Source: DAOUJI01 sp965219565
Lineage (GTDB): Bacteria > Chloroflexota > Dehalococcoidia > Lucifugimonadales > JAGWBF01
Direction of reading: 5' to 3'
Length of the DNA: 64,000 bases
Assembly: GCA_965219565.1 (NCBI GenBank)
Contig: OZ244780.1
Location: 3,117,807-3,181,806, forward strand
Part shown: one piece after another, positions 8,193-17,042 of the stretch
How the letters are laid out: every line of letters begins with the position of its first letter
How positions within the stretch are numbered: position 1 is the stretch's first letter
Notes under the pieces: generated by a model
The model's database searches: none
Told to the model about the DNA's origin: nothing
The model's input: only the letters and a program-made list of their open reading frames with translations
Made by a program: the position numbers and the translations under genes

Positions 8193-9161
8193 ATGAAAGC
8201 CATTCGGATACATGAGACGGGCGGCCCGGAGGTCATGAAGCTGGAAGACCTGCCGGAGCCTCAGGCCGGAGCCGGTCAGGCCCTGGTGAAACTGGAGGCC
8301 GTGGGAGTCAACTTCACCGACGTGGGAACGCGCAGGGGCAGCAACCCGCCCGGGAGCCTTCCCTGGATTCCCGGACGCGAGGGCGCGGGAATCGTTGAGG
8401 AAGTGGGAGACGGCGTGACCGAGGTTGCTGCCGGAGACCTGGTGGCCTACGCTTGGGCTCCCAGCTCCTACGCAGAAAAAGTGGTCGTCCCCGCCGGGGA
8501 ACTGGTGAAAGTGCCTCCGGGAGTGGACGCCAATACAGGCGCCGCGACAATGATTCAGGGACTCACTGCTCACTACCTGGTCTACAGCACCCGGCCAGTG
8601 ATACCCGGCGACTCAGTGCTGGTCCACTCAGGCGCGGGCGGCACGGGCCTTATGTTAATCCAGCTTGCTAAGCGGGCCGGGGCCCGTGTCTTCAGCACAG
8701 TGTCCACTTCGGACAAGGCGGCCATAGCCACAGAGGCCGGTGCGGATGCGGTCATAAACTACGTGGAGCAGGACTTCGAAGAGGAGATAAAGAAGGCCAC
8801 TGACGGCGAAGGAGTGCAGGTCGTGTACGACGCCGTGGGCAAGACCACCTTCGAGAAAAGCCTCAGAAGCTGCGCCCGGCGCGGCCACGTGGCCCTCTAC
8901 GGCCAGTCCAGCGGCGCGGTGGACCCCGTGTCCCCAATGACCGCCCTGGCCGGGTCCAAGTCCCTCAGCAGGCCAGCTCTCTTCGACTACACCTCCGACA
9001 GGCATGAACTTAGCTGGCGGGCCGGAGAGTTGTTCGACTGGATCAGGGGCGGCACGCTTAATGTGCGCATCGGAGGCACCTTCCCTCTGTCCGACGCCGT
9101 GGAGGCCCACCGCCAGTTAGAAGGGCGGCTCTCCACTGGCAAGCTGATTCTCATCCCGTAG
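8193..9161 (+). CDS. zinc-free quinone oxidoreductase (MDR family)
   Basis: NADPH-dependent quinone or enone reductase of the medium-chain dehydrogenase superfamily, 322 residues, cytosolic. The N-terminal catalytic domain has the GVNFTDVGTRRG segment and PGREGAGIVEEVGDGV. The Rossmann domain shows VHSGAGGTGLMLIQLAKRAGA near residue 150 with the AxxGGxG-type fingerprint. No structural or catalytic zinc cysteines are present, as expected for the QOR branch. ATG start with an AGGAGG ribosome-binding site 6 bp upstream. It appears to be a single-gene unit between an accessory patch and a repeat block. Likely role is detoxification or reduction of quinones or alpha,beta-unsaturated carbonyls; the substrate is not predictable. 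Confidence 0.9.
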   Translation: MKAIRIHETGGPEVMKLEDLPEPQAGAGQALVKLEAVGVNFTDVGTRRGSNPPGSLPWIPGREGAGIVEEVGDGVTEVAAGDLVAYAWAPSSYAEKVVVPAGELVKVPPGVDANTGAATMIQGLTAHYLVYSTRPVIPGDSVLVHSGAGGTGLMLIQLAKRAGARVFSTVSTSDKAAIATEAGADAVINYVEQDFEEEIKKATDGEGVQVVYDAVGKTTFEKSLRSCARRGHVALYGQSSGAVDPVSPMTALAGSKSLSRPALFDYTSDRHELSWRAGELFDWIRGGTLNVRIGGTFPLSDAVEAHRQLEGRLSTGKLILIP

Positions 9162-9175
9162 AGTTGAGAAGCCAC

Positions 9176-9420
9176 CGGTCTCTTGTCGAAGGGTGGTTCG
9201 ACTCGCTCACCACGAACGGGGTGTTTTACCGTAGAGCATGGCGCCACCGGGCCTTACGATGCCTTGGCTGGTCCCTGGTCCCTATTCCCGTTCGCCCCGA
9301 ACTTGTCCAAGAATGGTTCGACTGGCTCACCACGAACGAGGTGTCGCATGGCGCCGCCGGGCCTTACGATGGCTTGGCTGGCCCTCGTCCCGTTCGCCCT
9401 GAGCTTGTCGAAGGGTGTTA
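9176..9420. repeat. tandem block of a palindromic interspersed repeat
   Basis: Two copies of a roughly 111-bp unit. The marker CATGGCGCC-CCGGGCCTTACGATG-CTTGGCTGG occurs at about 9237 and about 9348. TGGTTCGACT-GCTCACCACGAACG occurs at about 9192 and about 9313, and the complementary half CCCGTTCGCCC-GA-CTTGTC-AAG at about 9287 and 9388. The two halves are inverted-repeat arms of a REP-like element found widely in bacterial intergenic DNA. The block fills the gap between the quinone reductase and SbcC genes. Confidence 0.75.
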
Positions 9421-9460
9421 GAATGGGCCTCGGTATGAAACGGTGGGCGGAGCGGCGAAT

Positions 9461-12049
9461 GTGGTCCCCCTCAAACTAAGCCTGCGGAACTTCCTCTGCT
9501 ACGGAGAAGACCTGCCTCCCCTGGACCTGGAAGGGGTCCATCTGGCATGCCTCTGCGGCCAGAACGGCCACGGCAAGTCGGCCCTGCTGGACGCCATGAC
9601 CTGGGCCCTGTGGGGCAAGGCGCGCGGCAAATCGCAGGATGAGCTGGTGCGGTTCGGCCAGCCTGAGATGATGGTCGAACTGGATTTCGCTGCTGGTGAG
9701 AACATCTACCGGGCCAGCCGCAGACACGTCAACCCGGGACGGCAAGGACGCAGCGGCGTCACGGAACTGCAACTTCTAGTCCAGTCCAACGGGTCCTTTC
9801 AACCCATCACCGGCAACGCAGTCCGCGAGACCCAGTCCAGGATCGACCAGATCGTGGGCATGGACTACGACACCTTCATCAACAGCGCTTTCCTGCTCCA
9901 GGGCCGGGCCGACGAGTTCACCAATAAGCGGCCTGGCGAGCGAAAAGAGGTCTTGGCCAAAGTCATCGGCCTGGAGCGGTACGACCGGCTCGAGGACATG
10001 GCCAAGCAGCGGTCCCAGGAAAAACGGGGCGAGTCCCAAGAAATGCAGAGGCAACTGGAGCAACTGCGGCTGGAGGTGTCCAAGGCAGGCGCGGTGGAGC
10101 TGGAGCTGGAAGGTGTAGAGAGGGACCTCGCCCGTGTTGTAGAGGGCCTGGAGGCCAAGAGAGAGTTCCGGGACGCCCTGAGAATGCAAGTGCAGAACCT
10201 GGCCGCCCAACGAGCCGAAGCGGAGAGCTTGGCGGCGCGTGTCCCGGCGCTCAAAGACGAACTAACGCGCCACAGATCCGAGAAAGAGCGGTTGGACGCA
10301 CGCATCGCCGGTTATGTCGCCGTGACGGCCCAGAGACCGGAAATCGAGCGAGGGCATCTTGACCTGACCGATGCGCGGGCCAGGCGGCTGGAAATGGACG
10401 CCCTCCGGGACCAGCATGACAAGCTCACCGGGGAACGACGAACGCTGACAGCCCAAATCGAAGCAGCCAAGGTCAGGCTGGAAGAGCAGATTGCCCAGCT
10501 GGAGAGACGGGTAAGGGACGAACTGGAACCCAGGGCTGCTCTGGGCAGTGGGTTGACCGAACGGTTGGAACTCACCAAGACCGAACTGGACGCAGTTAGA
10601 GGCGACGAGGCAACCCTCGTCAGGCGGCGAGACACTCTCTCCAAGCTGACGACTCGAATCGGCCAGATGGAAGCCGCCGAGAAGCAGCTCAAGTCGGAAG
10701 GGCAGGAACTGCGCTCCAAGCTGAATCTGGTCGAGGCGCGGCCTGGAGACGCGTTTTGCCCCCTGTGCGGGACGACGTTGGGTGACGACGCGTGCGTAAA
10801 CCTGGTCGAGAGCTATAGCCGGGAAATTGAGGACAAGCTGAATCTCTACAAGAGCAACGACCAGGAGCTTCGCGACTCCCTGAGCCGAAAGACGGACTTG
10901 GAAGCTGAGTTGACCAATCTGGACGCTTCCACCAAAAGCCGCCGCAGCCAGGCGGAACAGAGCCTGACGCTATACCAGAGCCGGTTGGAGGAAAGCGGCA
11001 AGGCTTCCCAGGAGCTTGAGACGACTTCGGCGGAGATAGCCCGGCTGCGACAGGACCTGGAGAACGGCGTCTACTCAGCGGAAGAGAGCCGAAAGGCAGC
11101 CGAGCTTGACCAGGCCATCGACGCCCTGGGATATCAGCCCGAAATCCTCAAGGGGCTGGACATGCGAATACAGGAATTGGGTGTCTACGACCAGAAACGC
11201 GTTCAACTGGACGAGGCCCTCCAGCGGCTACCGGAGGACAGGGAGTCGTTGGCCTTCTCCCGGAGCATGATGCAGAGCCGGGAAGCCGAGTTGGTCGAGT
11301 CCCAACAAAAAATAGAGAAGCTGCACGAGCAGATGGGGGACGTGGCCGCCCTGGAGGGAAGGTTGCAGTCCTCAGAGGCGGAGGTGGATGAACTGGAACG
11401 TCGGCAGCAAAACCTCCTACGCAGTCAGGGGGAACTCCGGGGAGTACTGGACAGGCTCCAGGCCATGGAGACGACCATAGACCAGAAAACCCGGGACTTG
11501 ACCCGAGCCAGGGATGAGCAGGAGGCCTACGAGGAGCTTCGCAGGGCCTTCGGCAAGGCGGGAGTCCAGGCGTTGATTATCGAGACCATGCTCCCCCACA
11601 TCGAGGAAGAGGCCAACGTCCTCATAGGCCGCATGACTGACAACCGCATGCACCTCAAGCTGGAAACCCAGAGGTCGCCCAGAAGCCGCAGCGGAGACCC
11701 CATCGAGACACTGGAAATCATCATCAGCGACGAGCTTGGGCCCAGGAGCTATGAGATGTTCAGCGGCGGCGAGGCTTTCAGAATCAACCTGGCGCTGCGG
11801 ATTGCCCTGTCGAAAGCTCTGGCCAACCGCAAGGGGGCGCCACTGCCCACCCTCTTCATCGACGAGGGTTTCGGCACTCAGGACGCGGCTGGCAGGGAAC
11901 GCATCGTTGATGTGATAAACGCCATCCAGGAAGACTTCCAGCAAATCATCGTCATCACACACATGGACGAGCTGAAGGACCTCTTCCCCATCCGCATCGA
12001 GGTGGAGAAGGGTGAGTCGGGTTCGACCTATTCCCTGGCCTACGCGTGA
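9461..12049 (+). CDS. sbcC: SbcC/Rad50-type SMC-like ATPase
   Basis: An ABC-class DNA-repair ATPase that normally pairs with the SbcD/Mre11 nuclease to process double-strand ends and hairpins. From the chosen start the protein has 862 residues: Walker A GQNGHGKS near residue 33, two long coiled-coil arms (about 180-430 and 440-690), the zinc hook FCPLCGTTL near 433, signature FSGGEAFRINLALR near 766, and Walker B LFIDEGFGTQD near 800. I prefer GTG 9461 (MVPLKLSLRNFLCYG) because a GGAG lies 9-12 bp upstream and it matches the family N-terminus. GTG 9443 would add MGGAAN. No sbcD gene is adjacent, which is unusual. The gene converges with the CoA-transferase gene, their stops 3 bp apart. Confidence 0.92.
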   Translation: MVPLKLSLRNFLCYGEDLPPLDLEGVHLACLCGQNGHGKSALLDAMTWALWGKARGKSQDELVRFGQPEMMVELDFAAGENIYRASRRHVNPGRQGRSGVTELQLLVQSNGSFQPITGNAVRETQSRIDQIVGMDYDTFINSAFLLQGRADEFTNKRPGERKEVLAKVIGLERYDRLEDMAKQRSQEKRGESQEMQRQLEQLRLEVSKAGAVELELEGVERDLARVVEGLEAKREFRDALRMQVQNLAAQRAEAESLAARVPALKDELTRHRSEKERLDARIAGYVAVTAQRPEIERGHLDLTDARARRLEMDALRDQHDKLTGERRTLTAQIEAAKVRLEEQIAQLERRVRDELEPRAALGSGLTERLELTKTELDAVRGDEATLVRRRDTLSKLTTRIGQMEAAEKQLKSEGQELRSKLNLVEARPGDAFCPLCGTTLGDDACVNLVESYSREIEDKLNLYKSNDQELRDSLSRKTDLEAELTNLDASTKSRRSQAEQSLTLYQSRLEESGKASQELETTSAEIARLRQDLENGVYSAEESRKAAELDQAIDALGYQPEILKGLDMRIQELGVYDQKRVQLDEALQRLPEDRESLAFSRSMMQSREAELVESQQKIEKLHEQMGDVAALEGRLQSSEAEVDELERRQQNLLRSQGELRGVLDRLQAMETTIDQKTRDLTRARDEQEAYEELRRAFGKAGVQALIIETMLPHIEEEANVLIGRMTDNRMHLKLETQRSPRSRSGDPIETLEIIISDELGPRSYEMFSGGEAFRINLALRIALSKALANRKGAPLPTLFIDEGFGTQDAAGRERIVDVINAIQEDFQQIIVITHMDELKDLFPIRIEVEKGESGSTYSLAYA

Positions 12050-12052
12050 CGG

Positions 12053-12718
12053 CTAAAGCTCGATTTCCTTCAGGTCCGGCGCGAGGGTCAGCCGCGCCTC
12101 GGTAAGCTCCTGGACCTCCTCGGCAGTCCACCCTGGTGCCACCTCTTTCAGCATCAGACCCGATTCGGTCACTTCGATTACGGCTATGTCGGTCACTATC
12201 AGACTGACGCATCCCCGGCCCGTGGGTGGGTAGGAGCTATTGCTGACTATCTTGGACGCTCCGTTTCGGTCGGTGTGTTCCATGGCCACGATGACCTTTT
12301 TGGCGCCAGCAGCCAGGTCCATGGCCCCACCGATGTTGCCTACTCCTCGCTCGGGCAGCATCCAGTTGGCGAGGTCGCCGTTCTCCGAGACTTGCAGAGC
12401 CCCTAGAACGGTAACGTCGATGTGCCCTCCCCGAATCATGGCAAAGGCTTCCGCCGAGCTGAAGAAGGACATTCCGGGCACGGGCTTCAAGAACTGTCCC
12501 CCGGCGTTAATTAGGTCAATGTCCTCTTCTCCCTCGTCGGCAAGGGGGCCGCAGTTGAGCACGCCGCTCTCGCTGTGGTAGTAGACGACCTGGCCCTCGG
12601 GGATATAGTTGGAAACCAGGGTGGGTATGCCGATACCCAGGTTGACGAAAGCCCCGTCGGGCAGCTCCTTGGCCACCCGCATGGCTAAGACCTCTCGGTC
12701 CAGCCGCTCTTTCTCCAT
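12053..12718 (-). CDS. family I CoA-transferase, subunit B (3-oxoacid CoA-transferase-like)
   Basis: Beta subunit of a two-subunit CoA-transferase that moves CoA between carboxylic acids through a glutamyl-CoA thioester. Evidence is the family start ERLDREVLAMRVAKELPDG, the oxyanion-loop motif NLGIGIPTLV, and the catalytic Glu in HSESGVLNCGP near residue 52. The C-terminus PGWTAEEVQELTEARL is typical of ScoB/AtoA/PcaJ. ATGs at 12721 and 12718 are both possible; GGGGG at 12726-12730 is better spaced for 12718. The A subunit is not adjacent: an A-type domain occurs at the C-terminus of the fusion gene at 13482-14888 and as a separate gene at 14892-15569, both upstream on the same strand. A 610-bp repeat-bearing gap separates this gene from them. 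Confidence 0.88.
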   Translation of the reverse strand: MEKERLDREVLAMRVAKELPDGAFVNLGIGIPTLVSNYIPEGQVVYYHSESGVLNCGPLADEGEEDIDLINAGGQFLKPVPGMSFFSSAEAFAMIRGGHIDVTVLGALQVSENGDLANWMLPERGVGNIGGAMDLAAGAKKVIVAMEHTDRNGASKIVSNSSYPPTGRGCVSLIVTDIAVIEVTESGLMLKEVAPGWTAEEVQELTEARLTLAPDLKEIEL

Positions 12719-12721
12719 CAT

Positions 12722-13332
12722 AATGCCCCCGACGCCAGGCGCGGATTGTACGAGTTGAAGCCCAGGTTGATAATGAGCGTGACGGGCGGGGGAAGTCAAG
12801 CCGTTGGGTTAGGGTCTGTTCACACTAAAGCCTACGTTTGTTCGACCCCTAGACTGTCATTTCGAAACGGAGCGCAGCGCAGTGAGGAATCTCAAGTCCT
12901 TGTCCTCAAACCTGGGCGTTCGGAATGGCAGATTATGGCGTTCCGGCTCCCGCGTTCGGTATTAATGTGAACACACCCAAGTTCAGGCACTAAGTGAGAC
13001 ATGGCCTAATAGACGGGTCTAGAAAAGGCTCCCTAGAATCTAAGTCAGGGATTGATAAGCGATGATATGGTTGATTTCCAAGCGCAGCCAAGGCAGGGCG
13101 GCCTCGCTGGACTGGGCCGTTCGGAGGGCCGGGTGCAGGACAATGTGGCTGCGGCTGATGGGGCTGATGCGGGGAGTTGACCCCAGATGGGGCGTCAAGA
13201 CGATTGTTGTATCCAAAGCCACCGGTCAAGTCGTTAGGACCGAAGGGGAGCGAAAGAAGGCAGGACGCTTCCTCAACGCCGGGCGGTCCGGCGGAGGGTC
13301 CGGAAGAGCAAGGCTATACCTTTGAGTTCAGG
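12722..13332. other. intergenic region interrupting the CoA-transferase cluster
   Basis: This stretch separates the B-subunit gene from its upstream relatives. It contains one copy of the dispersed GTCATTTCGAA-type repeat (12856-12900) and several overlapping short frames on both strands with no recognisable product. The forward frame around 13065-13185 (MVDFQAQPRQGG...) and the minus frame 13040-13229 have no supporting ribosome-binding site. It looks like inserted or decayed DNA. Confidence 0.4.
12856..12900 (-). repeat. dispersed repeat, partial copy
   Basis: CTGTCATTTCGAAACGGAG and the following GCAG-G-AGTGAGGAATCT match, in reverse orientation, the longer copies at 21013-21097 and 57366-57450. 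Only the first half of the longer unit is present here. Confidence 0.6.
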
Positions 13333-13485
13333 ATGGCCTTCTGGCTGGTTGCGGCCTTTACCATCGCCGCTTTCGTATTGTGGCTGGGGCTTCCGGGCGA
13401 CCATCGGGCCCTGCCTGTGCTCGAACGCACGTGGCCGCCGCTGCTGACCGGGTTCGCTGGAATGGTGTTTGGGAAGTTGGCCTAG
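13333..13485 (+). CDS. small hydrophobic membrane protein, 50 residues (uncertain)
   Basis: From ATG 13333 the product is MAFWLVAAFTIAAFVLWLGL followed by PGDHRALPVLERTWPPL and LTGFAGMVFGKLA: one clear membrane helix and a second shorter hydrophobic segment. An AGG lies just before the start. The same frame is open back to 13177 and the preceding residues (EEQGYTFEFR) look protein-like, so this may be the 3' end of a longer broken gene. Its TAG shares CTAG with the stop of the convergent CoA-transferase fusion. No family is recognised. Confidence 0.4.
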   Translation: MAFWLVAAFTIAAFVLWLGLPGDHRALPVLERTWPPLLTGFAGMVFGKLA

Positions 13486-14888
13486 CTGTCTGCTTTCTCA
13501 TAGGGAGAGAAGTCAGCAGGCCTCCGCACGATGCGGTGAACGAAAACGCCTGGTGTCACTATAGCGTCGGGGTCCAGCTGACCCGGCTCCACTATCTCGT
13601 CCACTTCCACTACCGTAATCCTCGCGGCAGGAGCCATCACCGAGTTGAAGTTGCGGGAAGTGCCTTTGTAGACCAGGTTTCCCCGGGTGTCCGCCTTGTA
13701 GGCCCGGATAAGGGCGAAGTCGGCCCAGAGTCCCTGCTCCAACAGATAGCTCTTCCCATCCTTTTGCATAGCTTCCTTGCCTTCAGCTATCTGGGTTCCC
13801 GCGCCGGTAGGAGTGTAGAAGCCCCCTATCCCGTAGCCACCAGTCCTGATTCGCTCGGCCAGAGTCCCCTGAGGCGACAGCTCCAACTCGGCCTCTCCCC
13901 GCTGGTAAGCCAGCTCGAAAGACGAGGGTCGTCTGGGCGAGGGCGACACTGGGAATGACGCGATGGCCTTGTGTATCTGGCCGTTGTCCACCAGCAGGCT
14001 GTGGTCGATGGGCCGGTAGCCGGGGGGCGTCCCGAAAGAGGTCACCCGCGCTATGCCAGCCGTGTTGGAAATCATCGTAAGTCCTTTGGCCCCCTGGTCC
14101 CTCAATGCGACGATGAGGTGTTGGGCCATGCCGCCGGGTCCGGCGAACCCGTCCAGCATGACGATAGCCCCGTCGTGGACATCGGCAAGGGCTGCATCAG
14201 CCGATGGGAACACCTTCCCAGGGGCCTGACCTGACAGCGGCCCAAAGGACATCTCTCTCACGTTGGGGGATGGAGTGAGTGTGGCTTCCGTAATGGCTTG
14301 GACGTCATCGGCGGTCCAGCCCGGAGCTGTCTCCTCCAGCCTGAGCCCGTCGGCGGTTACGGAGATCACGGCGGCGTCGGTGACGATCAAGTCCACGACG
14401 CCCGGCGCCGACGAGGAAAGGCTGCACTGGGACCGTATCCGCGGCTCTCCCATGAGGGTCGTGTGCTCCATGAGGGCGATGGTCTTTCGGGCGCCCAGGG
14501 CCATCTCGTTGGTTGGGACAGGCCATCCGTCTTCGGCCATCCGGTCGGCTATGGCGCCTGTTTCCGAAACCTGGGATGCCTCTATAACCGCAACTTCCAG
14601 CCGCCCGCTGCGAGCCGCTCCGAACACCTCTATGGGTGTGGCCGCCATTCCGCCCAATCCCAGTGCGGCTGCCGCCGACTCCGACGGTTCAGGCGTCCTT
14701 CCCCGTGACCGGGCTTCTCTTGCCGGACCAATCAGCCCGCTTTCGGACAAGAAGACCACGCCCAGGTCCGACGGAACGTAACCTGGAATGGACTGGGGAA
14801 GGGACGGGCCCAAGCCAACCACACCGCCCGGCGGCAGTTCGGCGGCCACCCGCCAGTACATAAGTTCCCGGCTGATGCGGTCGGGCAT
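13482..14888 (-). CDS. fused family I CoA-transferase: B-type domain followed by A-type domain
   Basis: A 468-residue protein made of two halves. Residues 1 to about 215 resemble subunit B: start ISRELMYWRVAAELPPGG, catalytic-loop VVFLSESGLIGPA, and the characteristic end APGWTADDVQAITEATLTPSP. Residues about 225-468 resemble subunit A: VFPSADAALADVHDGAIVMLDGF, AERIRTGGYGIGGFYTPTG, RNFNSVMAPAARITVVEVDE and TPGVFVHRIV. B-before-A is the reverse of the usual A-then-B operon and of the eukaryotic SCOT fusion. The ATG start is 3 bp after the stop of the separate A-subunit gene, so they are coupled. The simplest history is fusion across the B1/A2 junction of a duplicated A1-B1-A2-B2 operon, with B2 now at 12053-12718. 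Confidence 0.85.
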   Translation of the reverse strand: MPDRISRELMYWRVAAELPPGGVVGLGPSLPQSIPGYVPSDLGVVFLSESGLIGPAREARSRGRTPEPSESAAAALGLGGMAATPIEVFGAARSGRLEVAVIEASQVSETGAIADRMAEDGWPVPTNEMALGARKTIALMEHTTLMGEPRIRSQCSLSSSAPGVVDLIVTDAAVISVTADGLRLEETAPGWTADDVQAITEATLTPSPNVREMSFGPLSGQAPGKVFPSADAALADVHDGAIVMLDGFAGPGGMAQHLIVALRDQGAKGLTMISNTAGIARVTSFGTPPGYRPIDHSLLVDNGQIHKAIASFPVSPSPRRPSSFELAYQRGEAELELSPQGTLAERIRTGGYGIGGFYTPTGAGTQIAEGKEAMQKDGKSYLLEQGLWADFALIRAYKADTRGNLVYKGTSRNFNSVMAPAARITVVEVDEIVEPGQLDPDAIVTPGVFVHRIVRRPADFSPYEKADS

Positions 14889-14891
14889 CCG

Positions 14892-15569
14892 TCAGCCCTC
14901 TCCAGCCGGCACGATTCGGTCCACGAATATGCCTGGGGTGACTATAAGCTCGCCGTCCAACTCTCCCTGCTGGACGACGCCGTCCACTTCGGCGATGACG
15001 ACGCGAGCGGACATGGCCATTATGGGATTCCAGTTTCGCTGCTCCCCGAGATACACCAGGTTGCCCAGGGTGTCGGCCACGTGGGCGCGTAGGAAGGCAA
15101 AGTCAGCCGTCAGGGGCGTGTGCAATGTGTACCGGGAGCCGTCAATGGTTGTGGACTCCAAGCTATCGTATTCTTCTTGGTTGGGCAGATATGTCCCGCC
15201 CAGGCCGGCGCCGCCGGCCCTGATGCGCTCGGCCAGAATCCCAGGGGACACAATGTCCAGTTCCAGCTTTCCCGACTTCCACATTTCCAGGATGGGCCCC
15301 AGAGTGTCGTGATAGAGGGGAGTTGACGTTATGGCACGGGCCACCTGGCCCCCGACGACAAGACGCGGCACGTCGTAGAGGGCCGGGTTCCTGCCGTACC
15401 AGGGGCCGCTGATGCAGGTCAACCCGGACACTCCTTTGGCCGCCAAGGCTCGTATGAGCCGCTGGGGAGTGCCCGGCTCCCCGTACCCGGCCACCAGTAT
15501 GGACGCGCCGTCCTGGACGTCGGCCACCGCCTCTTCTGGCGAGCCATAGACTTTGCTCGGAGGCGGCAT
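14892..15569 (-). CDS. family I CoA-transferase, subunit A
   Basis: Alpha subunit, 225 residues, of an acid:CoA transferase. Family features are KVYGSPEEAVADVQDGASILV at the start, the glycine-rich loop GYGEPGTPQRLIRAL, LAERIRAGGAGLGGTYLPN near residue 120, ADFAFLRAHVADTLGNLVY, and the conserved end IVTPGIFVDRIV. The ATG start sits behind a strong AGGAGGGGG ribosome-binding site. It is first in a leftward operon with the B-A fusion gene and could assemble with the fusion's B domain as the normal A/B pair. The substrate is not evident; the tyrosine-rich loop is unlike well-known acetoacetate enzymes. Confidence 0.85.
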   Translation of the reverse strand: MPPPSKVYGSPEEAVADVQDGASILVAGYGEPGTPQRLIRALAAKGVSGLTCISGPWYGRNPALYDVPRLVVGGQVARAITSTPLYHDTLGPILEMWKSGKLELDIVSPGILAERIRAGGAGLGGTYLPNQEEYDSLESTTIDGSRYTLHTPLTADFAFLRAHVADTLGNLVYLGEQRNWNPIMAMSARVVIAEVDGVVQQGELDGELIVTPGIFVDRIVPAGEG

Positions 15570-15695
15570 GCCCCCTCCTACGAAAGAATGTTACGGGGGC
15601 ATTCTATCAGGGTGTTGGAATAGGGAAAACCGTCGCAGTCGGCACAAGCCTATTCGTCGCCTCAGCAGTTGGTGGAACACGTGGGGCTTGCTGGT

Positions 15696-16883
15696 TCACT
15701 GGTGCATCATGCCTTCGTAGGGGTGTTCAGCATCCAGAAGGTCTCCTTCAGTGAAGCGGGTCGCGCGAAAAGCGCGGATCGGGTGGCCCTTGCTCTCACC
15801 GTGCAACACGAACTCGGCCACCATCCGACCCACCACCGGCGACAGCTTGAACCCATGCCCGCTAAAACCGACTGCCCAGTAAAGTCCCTTGACGACTTCC
15901 GACGCGTCCAAAACCGGGTTGCCGTCCGGGGTCATGTCGTAAAGCGAGCCGTATCCGCCCATCGGTGTGGCAGCGCCAAAATCGGGAAACCGCATTTTAG
16001 CCCGGCCCCAGAATCGTGTGATGGTGTCATGGTCGGCGTTCAGGCCGAAAGCGTCCGGGTTCACTACTTCGCTCATATCCTCCAAGGCCTCGCCGCCTAC
16101 CAACGTGTTGAACCCGTCGTTTACCCGAAAGTACCCTCCGGTGGTGTAGTCAATTATGTTGGTTGTCAGCGACTCCAGTGACGGCGGACGCCGGAGATGC
16201 ACCATCTGCACCCTGATGGGGGTGATAGGGAAAGTCTCGCCCAGCGGCGCGGCCAACTTGTTGGCCCAGGGTCCGGTCGCCGCCACAACAGCGTCCGTCT
16301 CGATTAGCCCATCCTCTGTCTCTACTCCAACGACGCGCCCGCCTGCGACTTTGATGCTTGTAACTGCGCACCCGGTAAGGATATCGGCCCCACCATTCTT
16401 CGCCTGCTCCGCGTATGCGTAAGTTGTGGCTACCGGGTCCGCGTATCCGGAGTTCGGCTCATAAGCTCCGAAAGCGACGTTGTCCAGGCATAGTTGCGGG
16501 ACGGTCTCCAAAACCTCGGATGGGCCGAGACCGTAGATTTCCACTCCGAACGCCCGGTTCATTTCTACGTTGGCCCGTGCAGCCGCTTCATCGCGCTCCC
16601 CAAACAACAGCATCCTTCCGGTCTCTACGAAGCGAGCGTCTCCTCCCACGGCGTCTCGGAAATTGTGGAATATCTCGCTGGCCTCCATCGCCATCTTGAC
16701 CAGCGTCGGGTGCAGATAGTGTTCGCGGACCATCGCTCCCGACCTCCCGCTGGCGCCGCTGGCCAGACCCCCTTTTTCCACCAACAGGACCTTGCCAGCC
16801 CCCATTCGAGACAGGTGCATGGCGATGCTTGTTCCGTTGACGCCGCCCCCGATGACGACCACATCCGCTGACCTGTACGTCAT
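15696..16883 (-). CDS. FAD-dependent oxidoreductase of the DAO family (sarcosine/glycine oxidase-like)
   Basis: A 395-residue flavoprotein that would oxidise an amine or secondary amino acid. The N-terminal dinucleotide-binding fold is DVVVIGGGVNGTSIAMHLSR near residue 7, followed by VLLVEKGGLASGASGRSGAM, the signature of the sarcosine oxidase beta/dimethylglycine dehydrogenase group. Near the C-terminus DMTPDGNPVLDAS and WAVGFSGHGFKLSPVVGRMVAEF complete the FAD site. There is no fused folate-binding GcvT domain and no other sarcosine oxidase subunit nearby. ATG start with AAGGA about 7 bp upstream. It is divergent from ffh and separate from the CoA-transferase operon by 127 bp. Confidence 0.87.
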   Translation of the reverse strand: MTYRSADVVVIGGGVNGTSIAMHLSRMGAGKVLLVEKGGLASGASGRSGAMVREHYLHPTLVKMAMEASEIFHNFRDAVGGDARFVETGRMLLFGERDEAAARANVEMNRAFGVEIYGLGPSEVLETVPQLCLDNVAFGAYEPNSGYADPVATTYAYAEQAKNGGADILTGCAVTSIKVAGGRVVGVETEDGLIETDAVVAATGPWANKLAAPLGETFPITPIRVQMVHLRRPPSLESLTTNIIDYTTGGYFRVNDGFNTLVGGEALEDMSEVVNPDAFGLNADHDTITRFWGRAKMRFPDFGAATPMGGYGSLYDMTPDGNPVLDASEVVKGLYWAVGFSGHGFKLSPVVGRMVAEFVLHGESKGHPIRAFRATRFTEGDLLDAEHPYEGMMHQ

Positions 16884-16980
16884 ATTTCAATCCTTAGGCG
16901 AACCGTTCCATCGGATTGTATGGGCCGCAAACCGGGGGTGTAAAGCGGCATTCCGCCCCTTCGGGGCCCGCAGAGACGGC

Positions 16981-17010
16981 TTGACCCCTCTGCGCCTGCG
17001 TCCTTACAAT
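16981..17010 (+). promoter_or_regulatory. promoter of ffh
   Basis: TTGACC at 16981-16986 and TACAAT at 17005-17010 with an 18-nt spacer, 33 bp before the ffh start codon. The untranslated leader would be about 25 nt and includes the AGGAGG at 17031-17036. Confidence 0.6.
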
Positions 17011-17042
17011 CGTCTCAGGTCCAACGGGCCAGGAGGGACCCA

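Noticed and set aside
9176..9420. CRISPR-like repeats
   Set aside because: Only two to three irregular copies with no uniform spacers and no cas genes; the unit is palindromic and REP-like.
9164..9479. Forward frames encoding RPELV-type repeats before sbcC
   Set aside because: They lie wholly in a duplicated palindromic repeat and have no ribosome-binding site or family.
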